Assembly: GCF_947172395.1 (NCBI RefSeq)
Contig: NC_069098.1
Coordinates: 241,001-305,000 of the forward strand
Origin: Bicyclus anynana
Taxonomy: Eukaryota > Arthropoda > Insecta > Lepidoptera > Nymphalidae
Direction of reading: 5' to 3'
Length of the DNA: 64,000 nucleotides
Shown: positions 33,601-43,914 of the stretch, piece by piece
Numbering within the stretch: position 1 is the stretch's first letter
Layout of the letters: every line of letters starts with the position of its first letter
Position numbers and translations under genes: made by a program
Notes under the pieces: model-generated
The model's database searches: none
What the model saw: only the letters and a program-made list of their open reading frames with translations
Told to the model about the DNA's origin: nothing

Positions 33601-34333
33601 TTATAATTTAAACAATAAATAATTTTCCATACAAAATTTGAACCTCTATTTTATACTCTTGATTTTATTCGTAGGTACGACAGAAAGTATCCTTTAACAT
33701 TTTTTGTATTACGGTCTCAAATCGTGCCATGTTTCATTTGAATTCAATCAGTAGTTTCAGAGTGATGCCAGGTCAAAAACACGGACAAAAAGAAAGAAAA
33801 AAATTTTTTTGGCTTCAGTATCGATTATATAACGCCCTCCAACTAAAATTTTCAAAATATCTTCAATGGCTTCAGTATCGCTACTACAGTTTTATTATAA
33901 GTATTTCCTGACAACTTCTGAAACTGAAATCTGCTGTACATCAGGTACCAAGTACATATTTCTTTTCAATAAATTGGTAAAATAGTTTTTAATTTTCTCC
34001 AGTCGCTAACGAACCCACTGGGGGCGGGAGATTAATTACCAACGAAAAAATGTAGAATTAAAAGTCAAACGTTCACTACCGCGTAACGAGCGCTCATGAA
34101 TACGGACCCCGCCGCAACCTCGGACACCGTGCCACAACCGTACAGTACGCCCACGAATTGCTGAGAGTCCGGGGAAGTACTACACCCATGTTTATTTAAA
34201 AGTTAAAGGGATTTTCACGTGGACGAAAGTCCATTGAAGTTGAAGAATTGACTTGATTATGGTCCTGTGTTAAAAAGCATTGTTGATTGCTTGATTTACC
34301 TTGAAGTCTTATAATTATTGTGAATATTCGTCA

Positions 34334-34470
34334 TTCGTCATCAACCCATAGTCGGCTCACTGCTGAGCTCGAGTCTCCTCTCAGAATGAGAGGGGTTAGG
34401 CCAATAGTCCACCACGCTGGCCCAATGCGGATTGGCAGACTTCACACACGCAGAGAATTAAGATAATTAT
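34334..34470 (-). mobile_element. SINE family A 3' fragment (minus)
   Basis: Reverse complement of the tail and 3' body: ATCAACCCATAGTCGGCTCA, then CCAATGCGGATTGGCAGACT. The tRNA head and 5' body are missing. Confidence 0.85.
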
Positions 34471-35019
34471 AGATATAGAGAATAGATAGATAATATAGGC
34501 AAATATAAACTAAATAAAATGAATCTTTCCTACGATCTTCTAATTTAGCGTTTTCGTTTCGCATTTGATGTAGAATCCTCGGCTGTTTCCGAACTGTACA
34601 TTGGTTAAACAACGTCGCAATACAATGTATATCTATTGTGCTCCTCAGCCTTAACACTGCGCGCTCGTGCCCGCCACGCAACAATGCGACATTGTGGCGC
34701 GGCGGGCGGCGGCAGCGACGCACAATGCAGCAACGCACGCTGTTGTCATGTCTAGCTACTAGCAGTGGCGTGCACAGGGATTTATAGTCTGGGTATGTAA
34801 TAGAAAGACTTGCGGTTGAAAGTGGCCGAGGATATTGTGTAAAAATTTTAACTTTGCTGTGTCTTCAGAAAATTGTTGTCAACATACATTGACATGCTCG
34901 TAAGTTGCGGTTATTTTTGCAAATACTTGTTAACGTTTGTCAAAGTAATCTTAAAGATTTTCGGTTTTTACTGCCCAATTATATAATATAAACGGTTTAA
35001 AAAACTTTATCCATAGGTT

Positions 35020-35071
35020 GTTACGTACTCGTATCTATCAACATATAGGTTGATAGATACGAGTACGTAAC
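35020..35071. repeat. Inverted repeat, 23-bp perfect arms
   Basis: Arms 35020-35042 and 35049-35071 (GTTACGTACTCGTATCTATC and its complement, continuing AAC) are exact, with a 6-nt loop ATATAG. Confidence 0.9.
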
Positions 35072-35539
35072 TTATTTATCGCCATTATCCATTATTATTA
35101 TAAAATGAAGTTTAGTAGGTTATTTATTAAATAACACGCAAAAACTACTTTTGATAAATTTTGACATTGAGCTAAATATACTCGTAGGTAATCTCGGAAA
35201 ACTCAAGCTTTTCCGCAGAATAGTAAAAATCTTAAATTCGCGCGCAAAAAATAGGTGTTTCATTATACCTATTGTAAAAATTAAAAATAAGAATGACAAC
35301 CCTGCACCGAAAAGCGCAGTGTCAGTCGACGATGATGATGATGGAGATGATGATGACAGTTCAAAATGAAGTCGTTCTCATTAAACAAACGAAAGTTCCT
35401 TTGACTCTGTCTCGTGTCCTCTCCGGTGGTGCCCGGGAGCTCATACCTGGAAGACTTTCCCCTGTAGCACGCACTAGCACTAGCACTAGGGTAGGCACGT
35501 CGATTTTCTTTCTACGATCGCAAACGCTTCGAAAACTAG

Positions 35540-35604
35540 AATGTATGGGAATGATATTTGCTATCGACAGGTCATGTGATCAAGATCTGTCATTCCCATA
35601 CATT
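35540..35604. repeat. Inverted repeat, 15-bp arms
   Basis: AATGTATGGGAATGA (35540-35554) pairs with TCATTCCCATACATT (35590-35604). An inner GACAG/CTGTC pair gives a bulged hairpin. Probably a MITE remnant. Confidence 0.75.
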
Positions 35605-36323
35605 TGAATATGTATACACATATATACACATGTATACATTTGAATATAATAGGTACATGAGAATCGACATGCCACTTGGCTACAGGGGCAGGTGAGACGT
35701 TCCATGGTCTAAACCATTATTTCTTTGAACTCTTCCTAAAAACCTTTACTTCTATACTGACCAGTTTTTATCACCAGTTAAAACCAGTTATTGATATTTA
35801 AAACGGAAAAAATCCGTTAACGTATATTTTTATTTAAAAAAAATTGCATTTTACCTTAAAATATTTTTTGTCCTAGCACTGTTTTTGCTTAAACTACCCC
35901 TGTATTATGGAAAATATGGTTTATTTGCCATAATAAGGGAGTAGTTGAAATTAAAAAACAAACATTGGCAAAATTCGAGTCGGAATCGTGCACTGAGGGT
36001 TCTGTAGACATATAAATATATAGATACGAGTAAAATTGCTGAAATTCATCTATTGATCAACAACGATCATTTTTCATGGCTTAGTAACACATCTAATAGT
36101 ATTTAACATCATTGTTACCGCGAAGCTTACGACTGTGTTCATGATTTATCATATTACGCCAAAGAGAATATTCATAAAATATGCTTTACACTTAGATGGT
36201 TGAAGGTCTGCAGTCTTAAAACCTGCTACCTCGCAAAGCCTCCACAGTCGAAACTACACAACTGGCTTTTGTTGATAAAATATGAAATGTTTTGGAGTCA
36301 AAAACAAAACAGTTCATATTTTT

Positions 36324-38800
36324 AACCGACTTTAAAAAAAGGAGGAGGTTCTCAATTCGAGTTGTTTGTTTTTTTTGTGTGTATGTTACTCGATTACGTA
36401 ACTCGACGACGCCTGGACCTATTTGAATAATTCTTTTTTTGTTTGAAATGGTGTTCTCCCGGAATGGTCCTATTGTGTTCATGTCAAGATCTGATGATCG
36501 GATTCTGGAGAAATCGAGGGGATGTTTCAAAAATCGTAAGAGCAACTATAGCGTTCAATATTTTTTCCATTAAGCATCTCAAAGCCCTACAATCCAATAA
36601 AGTTATGGAGTTGATCTGATGATAGAGACACACGCACGAGGGAACGGTTTACAGTAGGTGCCTTGTGTTTGGGCTTGAATAATTTCGACGTCGACGTGTC
36701 GACGAGAACTTTCCACCTAAATGTGTTGTGATTGTCAGTAAAGGTCAGATGGTGAAACTCTTCAACGGTTTACAGTAGCTACCTTGTGATTGGGTTTGAA
36801 TATTTTTTATTGATGAGAACTTTCCACCTAGATGGGTTGCGACTGTCTGATGATGAATACAATAGACAGTTAATGGAACTCCTCAACGGTTTACAGTAGC
36901 TGCCTTGTGATTGGGCTTGATTAATTTGTATTTATGAGAACTTTCCACCTAGATGGATGTGACTGTCATTAGGAGTATGATGATGAAGACGAAGGTCAGG
37001 TAATGGAACTCTTCACCGTTTTAGAGTAGCTTCCTTGCACTTGAACTTTGAAATGGAATTCAAGTTGTGTTATCGCGTTATCTCTGGCAATGCTTTTTCA
37101 TCGTGTGGCCTACTCATTAATTTATTTTAATCTGTATCAGACAAGGTTATACCATCCAAGGTTTTACTAAGACTCATAGCAATATCCGTTTAGCAAAATT
37201 TTTCTAGTATAATTACACAAAAATGGAAAAATAAAAAAAATAACATAAATAATTCAACCAACTTCAAAACATAAAACGTACCAACTAAACTAAAAAGCGA
37301 AAATAACATCATATTACGTTCTACCTGCTGATCTCTTCGAAGGCGGTGCGAATGTGCGAATTTTTTTAATATTACAAGATGTAACATTAAAAAAAATTAA
37401 TAAAAAAAATTTGTAGGTAGGATAGGTAAATAAAAATTATACAATAATTGTTTGTGTTAAAAAAAAATTAATAGTTTTATTTTTTATCTTTATAAGTTAG
37501 TTACCTTTCTCATCTTGTAACTTCCCAAATAACAAACCATAAACATGCAGATGTTCAAAGCACATGAAACGCTACTAATTACCATCTTTGTGAAAATAAG
37601 TTATTTCAGATCGCTAGGATCTTATTTTATTCTACACAAAATAACAAACTGCAAAAACTAATGAATGATTTTTAACCGATTTCAAAAAAGGAGAAGGTTT
37701 TCAATTCGTCGGAATCTTTTGTTTATGTATGTTCATCGATTACTCTAAGATACCTGAACCGATTTGAAAAATTATTTTTTCGTTTGAAAGGGTTTACTTT
37801 CTAATTGATCCCATATTAATCATGTCAGGTTCTGATGATGGGCTCCTGGACCTTGTGTTTGGACTTAATTAATTTGTATCGATGAGTACTTTACATTTAG
37901 ATGAGTTGTGACTGTCATTAGGGGTCTCATGATGGAGTCGAAAGACAGTTAAGGTTACTCCACAGTAGTGTACAGTAGGGTAGCTAGTGTACACTATTGT
38001 GGAATAACCATGTCATTGGGCTTGATTAAATTATATTGATGATAACTTTTCACCTAGATGGGTTGTGATTGTTATTAAAAGTAGGTATAGTGAAGAGGAT
38101 GAGAAGAGAAAGAAACAAAGAAGATTTTGAACATTCATATTTCGTAGGGGCAGACGGGGAGTGATGTATAAAAGGTTAAAATGGTTTTTTTATAATTAGT
38201 TTGGTTGATTGTACCGAGGCACGAGTACACGAGTACTAAACATAACAAAATAATGTCCTGGTTAAAGGATTTATAAGCAAAATACTTAGTATTTTTTTAT
38301 ACACTTATAACATCATCATCATCCTTAACAATTCATATTCGGCTCACTGCTGAGTTCGAGTCTCCTCTCAAAATGAGAGGGGTTAGGCTAATAGTCCACT
38401 ACCCAAGGCGGATTGGCATGATCTGGTATACAGGTTTCCTCACACTGTTTTTCCTTCACCGTTTGAGACACGTGAGACACGTATTTAATTTCTTAAAATG
38501 CACATACCTGAGAAGTTGGAGGTGCATGCCCCAGACCGGATTAGAACCCACACCCTCCGGAATCGGAGGCAGAGGTTATATCCACTTGGGCTATCACGGC
38601 TATCACACTTCTATCATGTTATCACTAAAAAGGGAAAAATAAATAAAATACAACCGACTTCAAAATCACAAAAATGTTTCTACTAAACTAAAAAGCGAAA
38701 AATAACATCGTACCTACTATGTGCTAGCTCTGATCAGTTTGAAGGCCAAGTTCAGGCCATATATTATCCCCGTATTCCTACGGGAACTGGAACCACGCGG
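36324..38800 (+). repeat. Composite repeat, two copies, with 121-bp tandem units
   Basis: Each copy starts AACCGA.TT(T/C)-AAAAAAGG (36324 and 37674). It continues through GATTTGAA and CTGATGAT segments into tandem units, and ends with a CTAAACTAAAAAGCGAAAA segment (about 37285 and 38673). Tandem units lie at 36646-36766 (121 bp), 36767-36887 (121 bp), 36888-37017 (130 bp) and a partial from 37018. Diverged units lie at about 37851-37965 and 37969-38090. Cores are GAGAACTTTCCACCTAGATG and TTGTGATTGGGCTTGA. A SINE A copy is inserted in the second copy. Related starts occur at 46001 and 58640. No coding. Confidence 0.75.
38311..38606 (-). mobile_element. SINE family A, near full length (minus)
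   Basis: Starts with the CATCATCATC tail complement and ends ACTTGGGCTATCACGGCTAT (head complement). The region corresponding to the B box reads GGATTAGAACC. Some internal divergence around 38400-38450. Confidence 0.85.
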
Positions 38801-39303
38801 TTGAAACCATGCGACGTCAGTTAGTAGATTTAATATTATTCAACATACTTTTATTATTTTGAAGCCTACTTGAAATATAGAATCTAAAATTTTGGAAAAA
38901 GAACTACAAATAGATTGAAATCCTGCTTTATTTGGAAATAGTTTCGAATGATTAAGTAGGATGTTACAGAAATGCCTGATCGCTCACTGCACACCACAGA
39001 GCTCGTTCAGTGGATCGAATTAAACAATACAGAGCTATGTCCAAGATGGCCGAACTGCAAGCTATTGTTTTGAGCCGATTGTTCGACCGAGCAGCAATGG
39101 CGGCCAACTCGAGGCGCCTCGCGTCCCCCAATTACTGCTGAAGATTGGTCGCTCACAACAATGTGTGTGCTTGGAGCGCGGCGGGTGAGCGATTGTTTCT
39201 CAAGTATTGTTTTAATCAATTGTTCGATCCGTTGCGTTCGATCGGCCGGCAGTTGCGGCGGCGTCGCGCTGTTCGGTCGACGTACCATTGAGGTTTAGTG
39301 AGT
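38801..39303. promoter_or_regulatory. GC-rich block with Sox-type word cluster
   Basis: 39000-39290 is GC-rich and repeat-free. It carries ATTGTT at 39064, 39078, 39192, 39206 and 39219, and AACAAT at 39157: six Sox-type words in 161 bp. It ends just before an insect initiator-like TCAGTT at 39304-39309 and the candidate first exon at 39345. Taken as a candidate promoter or enhancer. 38801-38990 holds nothing recognised. Confidence 0.4.
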
Positions 39304-39344
39304 TCAGTTGGTGCAGAAACGCAGTTATACTTGCAAATACAGTG

Positions 39345-39406
39345 ATGTGGTCTTCCAGGGTGGAGCGGAGCTATCTTCAGAATGAGCAAAAAGAACGGCA
39401 GTTGAG
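39345..39406 (+). CDS. Candidate first coding exon, unknown gene
   Basis: ATG at 39345 opens 20 codons plus 2 nt, to a strong donor GAG|GTAAGT at 39407. The peptide begins MWSSRVERSYLQNEQKERQL, charged and helix-prone, with no recognised family. Support comes from the donor, the upstream GC-rich block and an initiator-like TCAGTT 36 nt before the A of the ATG (A+1 at 39306). Such a short frame could be chance. No partner exon was identified in the window. Confidence 0.35.
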
Positions 39407-40616
39407 GTAAGTTTGTTGCAAATCTGACACAGATGGTTCTCTCTGCACAAGATATTTCAAATATGAGCTTTCCAACGTTGGAATGAGCTTTGAATTGTGC
39501 ATATCTTATTGTTTGCGTCCTTACTTTACAGATCTAAAATTATGTCTACTTAAACGACTAGAAGACCAAGTTAACGTATCTTTACATATGTATTTGGATT
39601 TTAGTTAATTGCAGTAGTAGTAAAACTTTGATTACGTTCTGATATTGTTAACCTTTTTCGTGATGTTGTAAGTATACCTACCTTACATGGTTTCTAAGTT
39701 ATTTATACGCAAAATTTATCATAAGCCGACAATAGCTCAGAAAAAATCATTTATTCTGAACCCTTGTCTTATTCAAAGTTTTCTTAAATACCATCGGAGC
39801 TTTCATGACGACTCTTAACTTTAAATAAATTATCACGGTTAAAGCGGTTAATTGTCATAATATCGTAATGTCAAGGCGAGAGATCTAGACACGCAGGCTT
39901 GGTCTTGAGCAGCTTGTGAAGTTAACAGATCTCTAGAAATCGTTTCATGCTGTCAGTTCTAGCGGGGCGACGGTCAACACTAGATATTTACGCTTACCAT
40001 GGCTTACGAGGTTATCTTGAGATATTATAACCTCCGTCGGTCCTTCGAACTGTACCTACGTACTTCGTCTATTGCTACTTCACTTTGGAACTCATCGATA
40101 GACAGAACACATATACATTTACATTCATTAATTAACGAGTACTTATTTACCATTACTGATACCAGCAGTAGCAGTAGGTATGTATCTAATTTGTGAAAAT
40201 TTGAAAAAAAGAAAAGAAATGTGTATTACATTTGTGTGGTGCAGCCACAATGTGCTCCATACGTTGCGTAACGCGAGCCCCCGGGGGCCGGCGGGGGCGC
40301 GGTGTGCGGGGTGAGGGGCTCGCCTATGTATTTCCCTGTCCCTATTTCCTAGGGTTACCAGATGGATGGAGCTCAGCACGGGCCCTGTTATATTTTTCTT
40401 GAAGTTAATACATTTGCGAGCACGCGAGACATCTAATTGAGTGGTTATCCTCGCGCACATCGAGTGAAGCTACAGAACCCGGTTTGCCCAAACTGGAACT
40501 ATCCACCTGTTGAATAACTCTAACCGGTAGCTGTGTGGGAAATGGACGGTAGATGCTACTGCTACTATAGGTACGTGATAGAAATGAATCACATATAAAT
40601 TGGTAGGTACATATGT
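39407..40616. other. Intergenic or intronic DNA, nothing recognised
   Basis: AT-rich apart from a GC-rich patch at about 40260-40330 (GCCCCCGGGGGCCGGCGGGG-like). No exon supported. Confidence 0.45.
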
Positions 40617-40760
40617 GGACACACACTGGATCGATGACATAAAGCAGGTTACAGGGAGCCGCTGGATGTAACGGCTCAATATTCTGGTGTTTGGAATAGT
40701 TTAGGTACCTATGCCCAGCAGTGGACATCGATTGGTAATGACGATGATGATTGCTAAACA
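40617..40760 (+). pseudogene. LINE reverse-transcriptase 3' fragment
   Basis: Translated plus strand: WIDDIKQVTGSRWM, then stops and shifts, ending near CCCAGCAGTGGACATCG and a GATGATGA tail. This is the C-terminal end typical of insect non-LTR elements (W.DDI..V.G..WM...QQWT). Dead 3' fragment. Confidence 0.7.
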
Positions 40761-40822
40761 ATGTAGATTAATATGTAGGTAGTATGTAGAATAATACTTG
40801 TAACTATTGTATCAAAAACTAA

Positions 40823-40921
40823 GTTCACCACGCTGGTCCTGTGCGGATTGGCAGACTTTACAAACGCGCAGATAATTAAGAATATTCACAGGTAGGTATG
40901 CAGGTTTTCTCACGATGTTAG
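40823..40921 (-). mobile_element. SINE family A internal fragment (minus)
   Basis: CACCACGCTGGTCCTGTGCG, then GGATTGGCAGACTTTACAAA and GCAGGTTTTCTCACGATGTT. Head and tail are missing. Confidence 0.75.
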
Positions 40922-41805
40922 GCGGCAAATTTGGTCCAAAATCTTCCTCTTGTACAGAAATAAAGAAAATGTAACGATAATTTTAATATTTTATTGAGAC
41001 AATTTAAGGTAATGTATGGATTGCGAACTAGTAGCCAAATGCGGAAAAGGCCTAAGAAAGAAGAAGAAGAAGACCTATCGAATTTCAGAGTTTACTACTG
41101 TAGGGGTTGCAAAAATTCAATAGCCTACTGGCGGCATATTTGTAAATCCGCCACTGGTTTTACCTTCACCATTTAAGACTCGTGCCATTTCATTTCTTAA
41201 AATTAAAATATGTATATATCAAGAGTCAACAAAAGTACTGTACAGGGTCGTCAGGAAAACTCGCGGAGCTGGTAGCCCTGTGAGTATCGCCGGCCGCCTG
41301 CTAAAGGCAGCTTTTTCATTGCATTGAAGTTATACTTACTTACGTGTTATGTGAAACTTCAATGCGGTGAAAAAAGGCTGTATTTTGCTGAGACGCCGTA
41401 CTGCAGTACTGTGATAGTTATAGCTTCAAAACTAACCATTTTTGTTAACCGAATGTGTTCTTAATTCTAAACGAATACGCAGGGCCTACGAGTACGTCGA
41501 CATTCAAGGAAAGCTTTCTGTTGGGTACAATGAATCTACTGAAATGATTTTGATAATTGCTAAGAAAACGTTTTATATTGCTAATTCATTTAGGTATACA
41601 AAATAATATTTCATAGTAGGTTCCTATATATTCTATAGTAAAATATTGTGTGTCAGTTTTGAGTACGAGCTTTAATTTTTTTTAAATAATAAAAATTTGA
41701 ATTAGAAATTCCATCGCTTGTTGCAGTAATTACCTACATATTTACATGACTTAGTTAGGCCTTCTTCACAACCTGACTGATAAGTACTTAGTAATATAGG
41801 TGTAA

Positions 41806-41976
41806 GAAATTAAATATCACGTGCCTCAAACGGTGAAGGAAAAACAAGTCTGACAATCCGCATTGGGCCAGCGTGGTGGACTATTGGCCTAACCCCTCTC
41901 ATTCTGAGAGAAGATTCGAGCTCAGTAGTGAGGCAAATATGGGTTGATAATGATGATGAATAATGATAATGATGGT
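41806..41976 (+). mobile_element. SINE family A 3' part with internal deletion
   Basis: AAATTAAATATCACGTGCCT, GGTGAAGGAAAAACAAGTCT, then the 3' body and tail ATGGGTTGATAATGATGATG. The segment between the GGTGAAGGAAAA core and AGTCTGCCAATC is deleted (about 60-70 bp). The head is absent. Confidence 0.8.
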
Positions 41977-43008
41977 GTAAAGTTTTTATCCAGTGTCTAC
42001 ATTGGATCACAGTGATATTGTTACGACAGTACTACCTCGGGCGACAGAAACAAACAGCTCTACAACTACTAATGTGCATATAAATATCATTTAGTTGAAA
42101 AAACAATGTAGTAGTGGCTCAAGTTTTAAATCGAACAATTTCATATATTTTTTTAAGTCGGTAAAATATGTGGATAATATTTAAGTAGTTCACTTAAGTA
42201 GTTTTAATGTTTTTAGTATAGTTATACTTGTACATAATTGACAGGCAGGTAGGTACCTAATCAGCTTTTTTAATAATCAGCAATTAGGCGTTAGAAAATA
42301 TATTCACTAGATTTAGATATAATGACAAAAAATACAAGAATTGTTTAATTAGATTACGGACGCTAATAAATGTTACCTTTTTATAATATTAGTCTTGATT
42401 TTGAAGTACGAGTAGGTACACTTAGGTTAAGTGAGTAGACCTTGAACAATTGGAAGATACAGAACAATTGGAAGTTAATACTGGCGTGTTACGAGACATT
42501 GTTAGAGAATATTATTGCCGCTACTGTTGAAAATTATAACTTAATTGTTGGATATAGAATAGATAGATTATTTGAACATTATATCCTCACATAATCTACT
42601 TATAATTCACTTCCATTTTGCTACTAGATAATATAACAAAGTGCTTCAAGTATAAATATAAAGTCGCTGAGTGAGGCTTTTCTGAATACCTACCTGCAGG
42701 AGCGATGTGTATTGTGTACCTATGCTTCCCAAATTACCTACCATAAATAATTTCTAAAGGCATAAAAATGACATCTATTTAATCGACTCATTAATACTAC
42801 CTATAAAGTAACTCCAAAATTGTTATACTAACATAGAAAACTACTGTGAAAAATGCTGCTAAGTAGTCATTCAATCTTCAAGTGAAATTCAACAAATGAA
42901 AACTCTTGCATTGTTTCGAGTCATTGAGTGAGGCTTTTCACAATACTTACTCGCACTGGAGCAGTGTGAGGCTTCCGGGTAACTGAAGCGCTGTTAATTG
43001 TGGCTCCG

Positions 43009-43076
43009 GCGCCTCGTCACGTGAGGCACTCGCGCCTCGTCACGTGAGGCACTCGGCCGCCTCGTATGAGGCACTC
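43009..43076. repeat. 22-23-bp tandem with CACGTG and hairpin arms
   Basis: Two identical 23-bp units, GCGCCTCGTCACGTGAGGCACTC in two parts (GCGCCTCGTCACGTG, AGGCACTC), at 43009-43031 and 43032-43054. A 22-bp variant with TATG replacing CACGTG follows at 43055-43076. Each unit can fold GCCTC/GAGGC. Confidence 0.85.
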
Positions 43077-43545
43077 GATGCGGAGGAGTGAGCCTCCTCC
43101 CTCCTCAGCGACACTTCAATCTGATTGATTTTCCCTACAACTTGTGGATTAACTTTGTTGCTTGATATGATTATAGAAGCAGGTAGATGTAGATTTTTTC
43201 AGGGCTCCGTAGTCAACAAGAACCTATTATAGCGCCATGTCAGTCTGTCCGCGGTTTAACTCAATGCAAATCTAAAAAAGTTGTTATTTAGCTATCACTA
43301 TAGGGATTAATATTTAAAGAATTGTAGCCGACGAACCACGAGTGGAACTGTTAGTTTAAAAGTTATGGTTTATAGTTCAACTATTATTTATTAACTTATT
43401 TATGATGTTTTTCACCCAAGTTGCAAATATGCTTTCTTCTACCGGTAGTTGCCAACCGATTTGCAAAAAGAAGAATTGTTAAATGAATGAGCTTTCTTGC
43501 TCCAATGTTGAAATATAAATGATGTTTAAAATTCAATATAGATTT

Positions 43546-43914
43546 GATACTTCAGCTGTATGGATAAGAATGTTGGGCGGTGAAAGGGACGGATAGTAAA
43601 CGAATGCAAGTTGAGATGGATGTGAGGCTTGACAAGAATAGATAAAATAAGAAATGAGTATATAAGAGGAAGTCTGAAGGTGGCGCCAGTGACAGACAAA
43701 TTGAGAAGTAGAAGGTTAGCTTGGTATGGACATGTAATGCGTAGGGAGGAAAGAAAGGAAGGCCAAAGAAGAGATGGTTGGATTGTGTGAAAGAGGACAT
43801 GTGTGTAAATGAAGTGGATGATGAGTTGACGAGTAATAGAGACGAATGGAAAAAATTGACATATTTTTCCGACCCCACTTAAGTGGGATAAGGGTAAGGA
43901 GATGATGATGACTT
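43546..43914 (+). pseudogene. RTE-type LINE 3' end, frameshifted
   Basis: Plus-strand translation gives DKIRNEYIRGSLKVAPVTDK followed by LRSRRLAWYGHVMRREE. After a frameshift it continues PKKRWLDCVKEDM and DEWKKLTYFSDPT, then a GATGATGA tail. This is the C-terminal end of an RTE-clade reverse-transcriptase ORF (RRLAWYGHV and W.DC motifs), with stops and a shift. Dead copy. The 108-codon minus frame across it is an antisense shadow. Confidence 0.85.

Larger units (their letters stand above)
33152..36323. other. Intergenic DNA with dispersed repeat pieces
   Basis: Holds the unnamed repeat at 33455-33600, a SINE A 3' fragment at 34334-34470, hairpins at 35020-35071 and 35540-35604, and a GATGAT microsatellite at 35331-35357. 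GC-rich patches lie at about 34090-34170 and 34600-34740. No exon supported. Confidence 0.5.
40761..43545. other. Intergenic DNA with SINE fragments and a hairpin minisatellite
   Basis: Contains SINE A fragments at 40823-40921 and 41806-41976 and the tandem at 43009-43076. A 30-bp motif (GAGTGAGGCTTTT plus flank) occurs at about 42667 and again at about 42925. No exon supported. Confidence 0.5.

Noticed and set aside
36216..36545. 109-codon minus-strand frame
   Set aside because: Lies across the start of a dispersed composite repeat and has no domain.
36646..37036. CRISPR-like array
   Set aside because: Units are contiguous 121-bp tandem repeats without unique spacers, in a eukaryotic genome.
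43552..43878. 108-codon minus-strand frame rich in Phe/Leu/Ser
   Set aside because: Antisense of the RTE reverse-transcriptase fragment on the plus strand.
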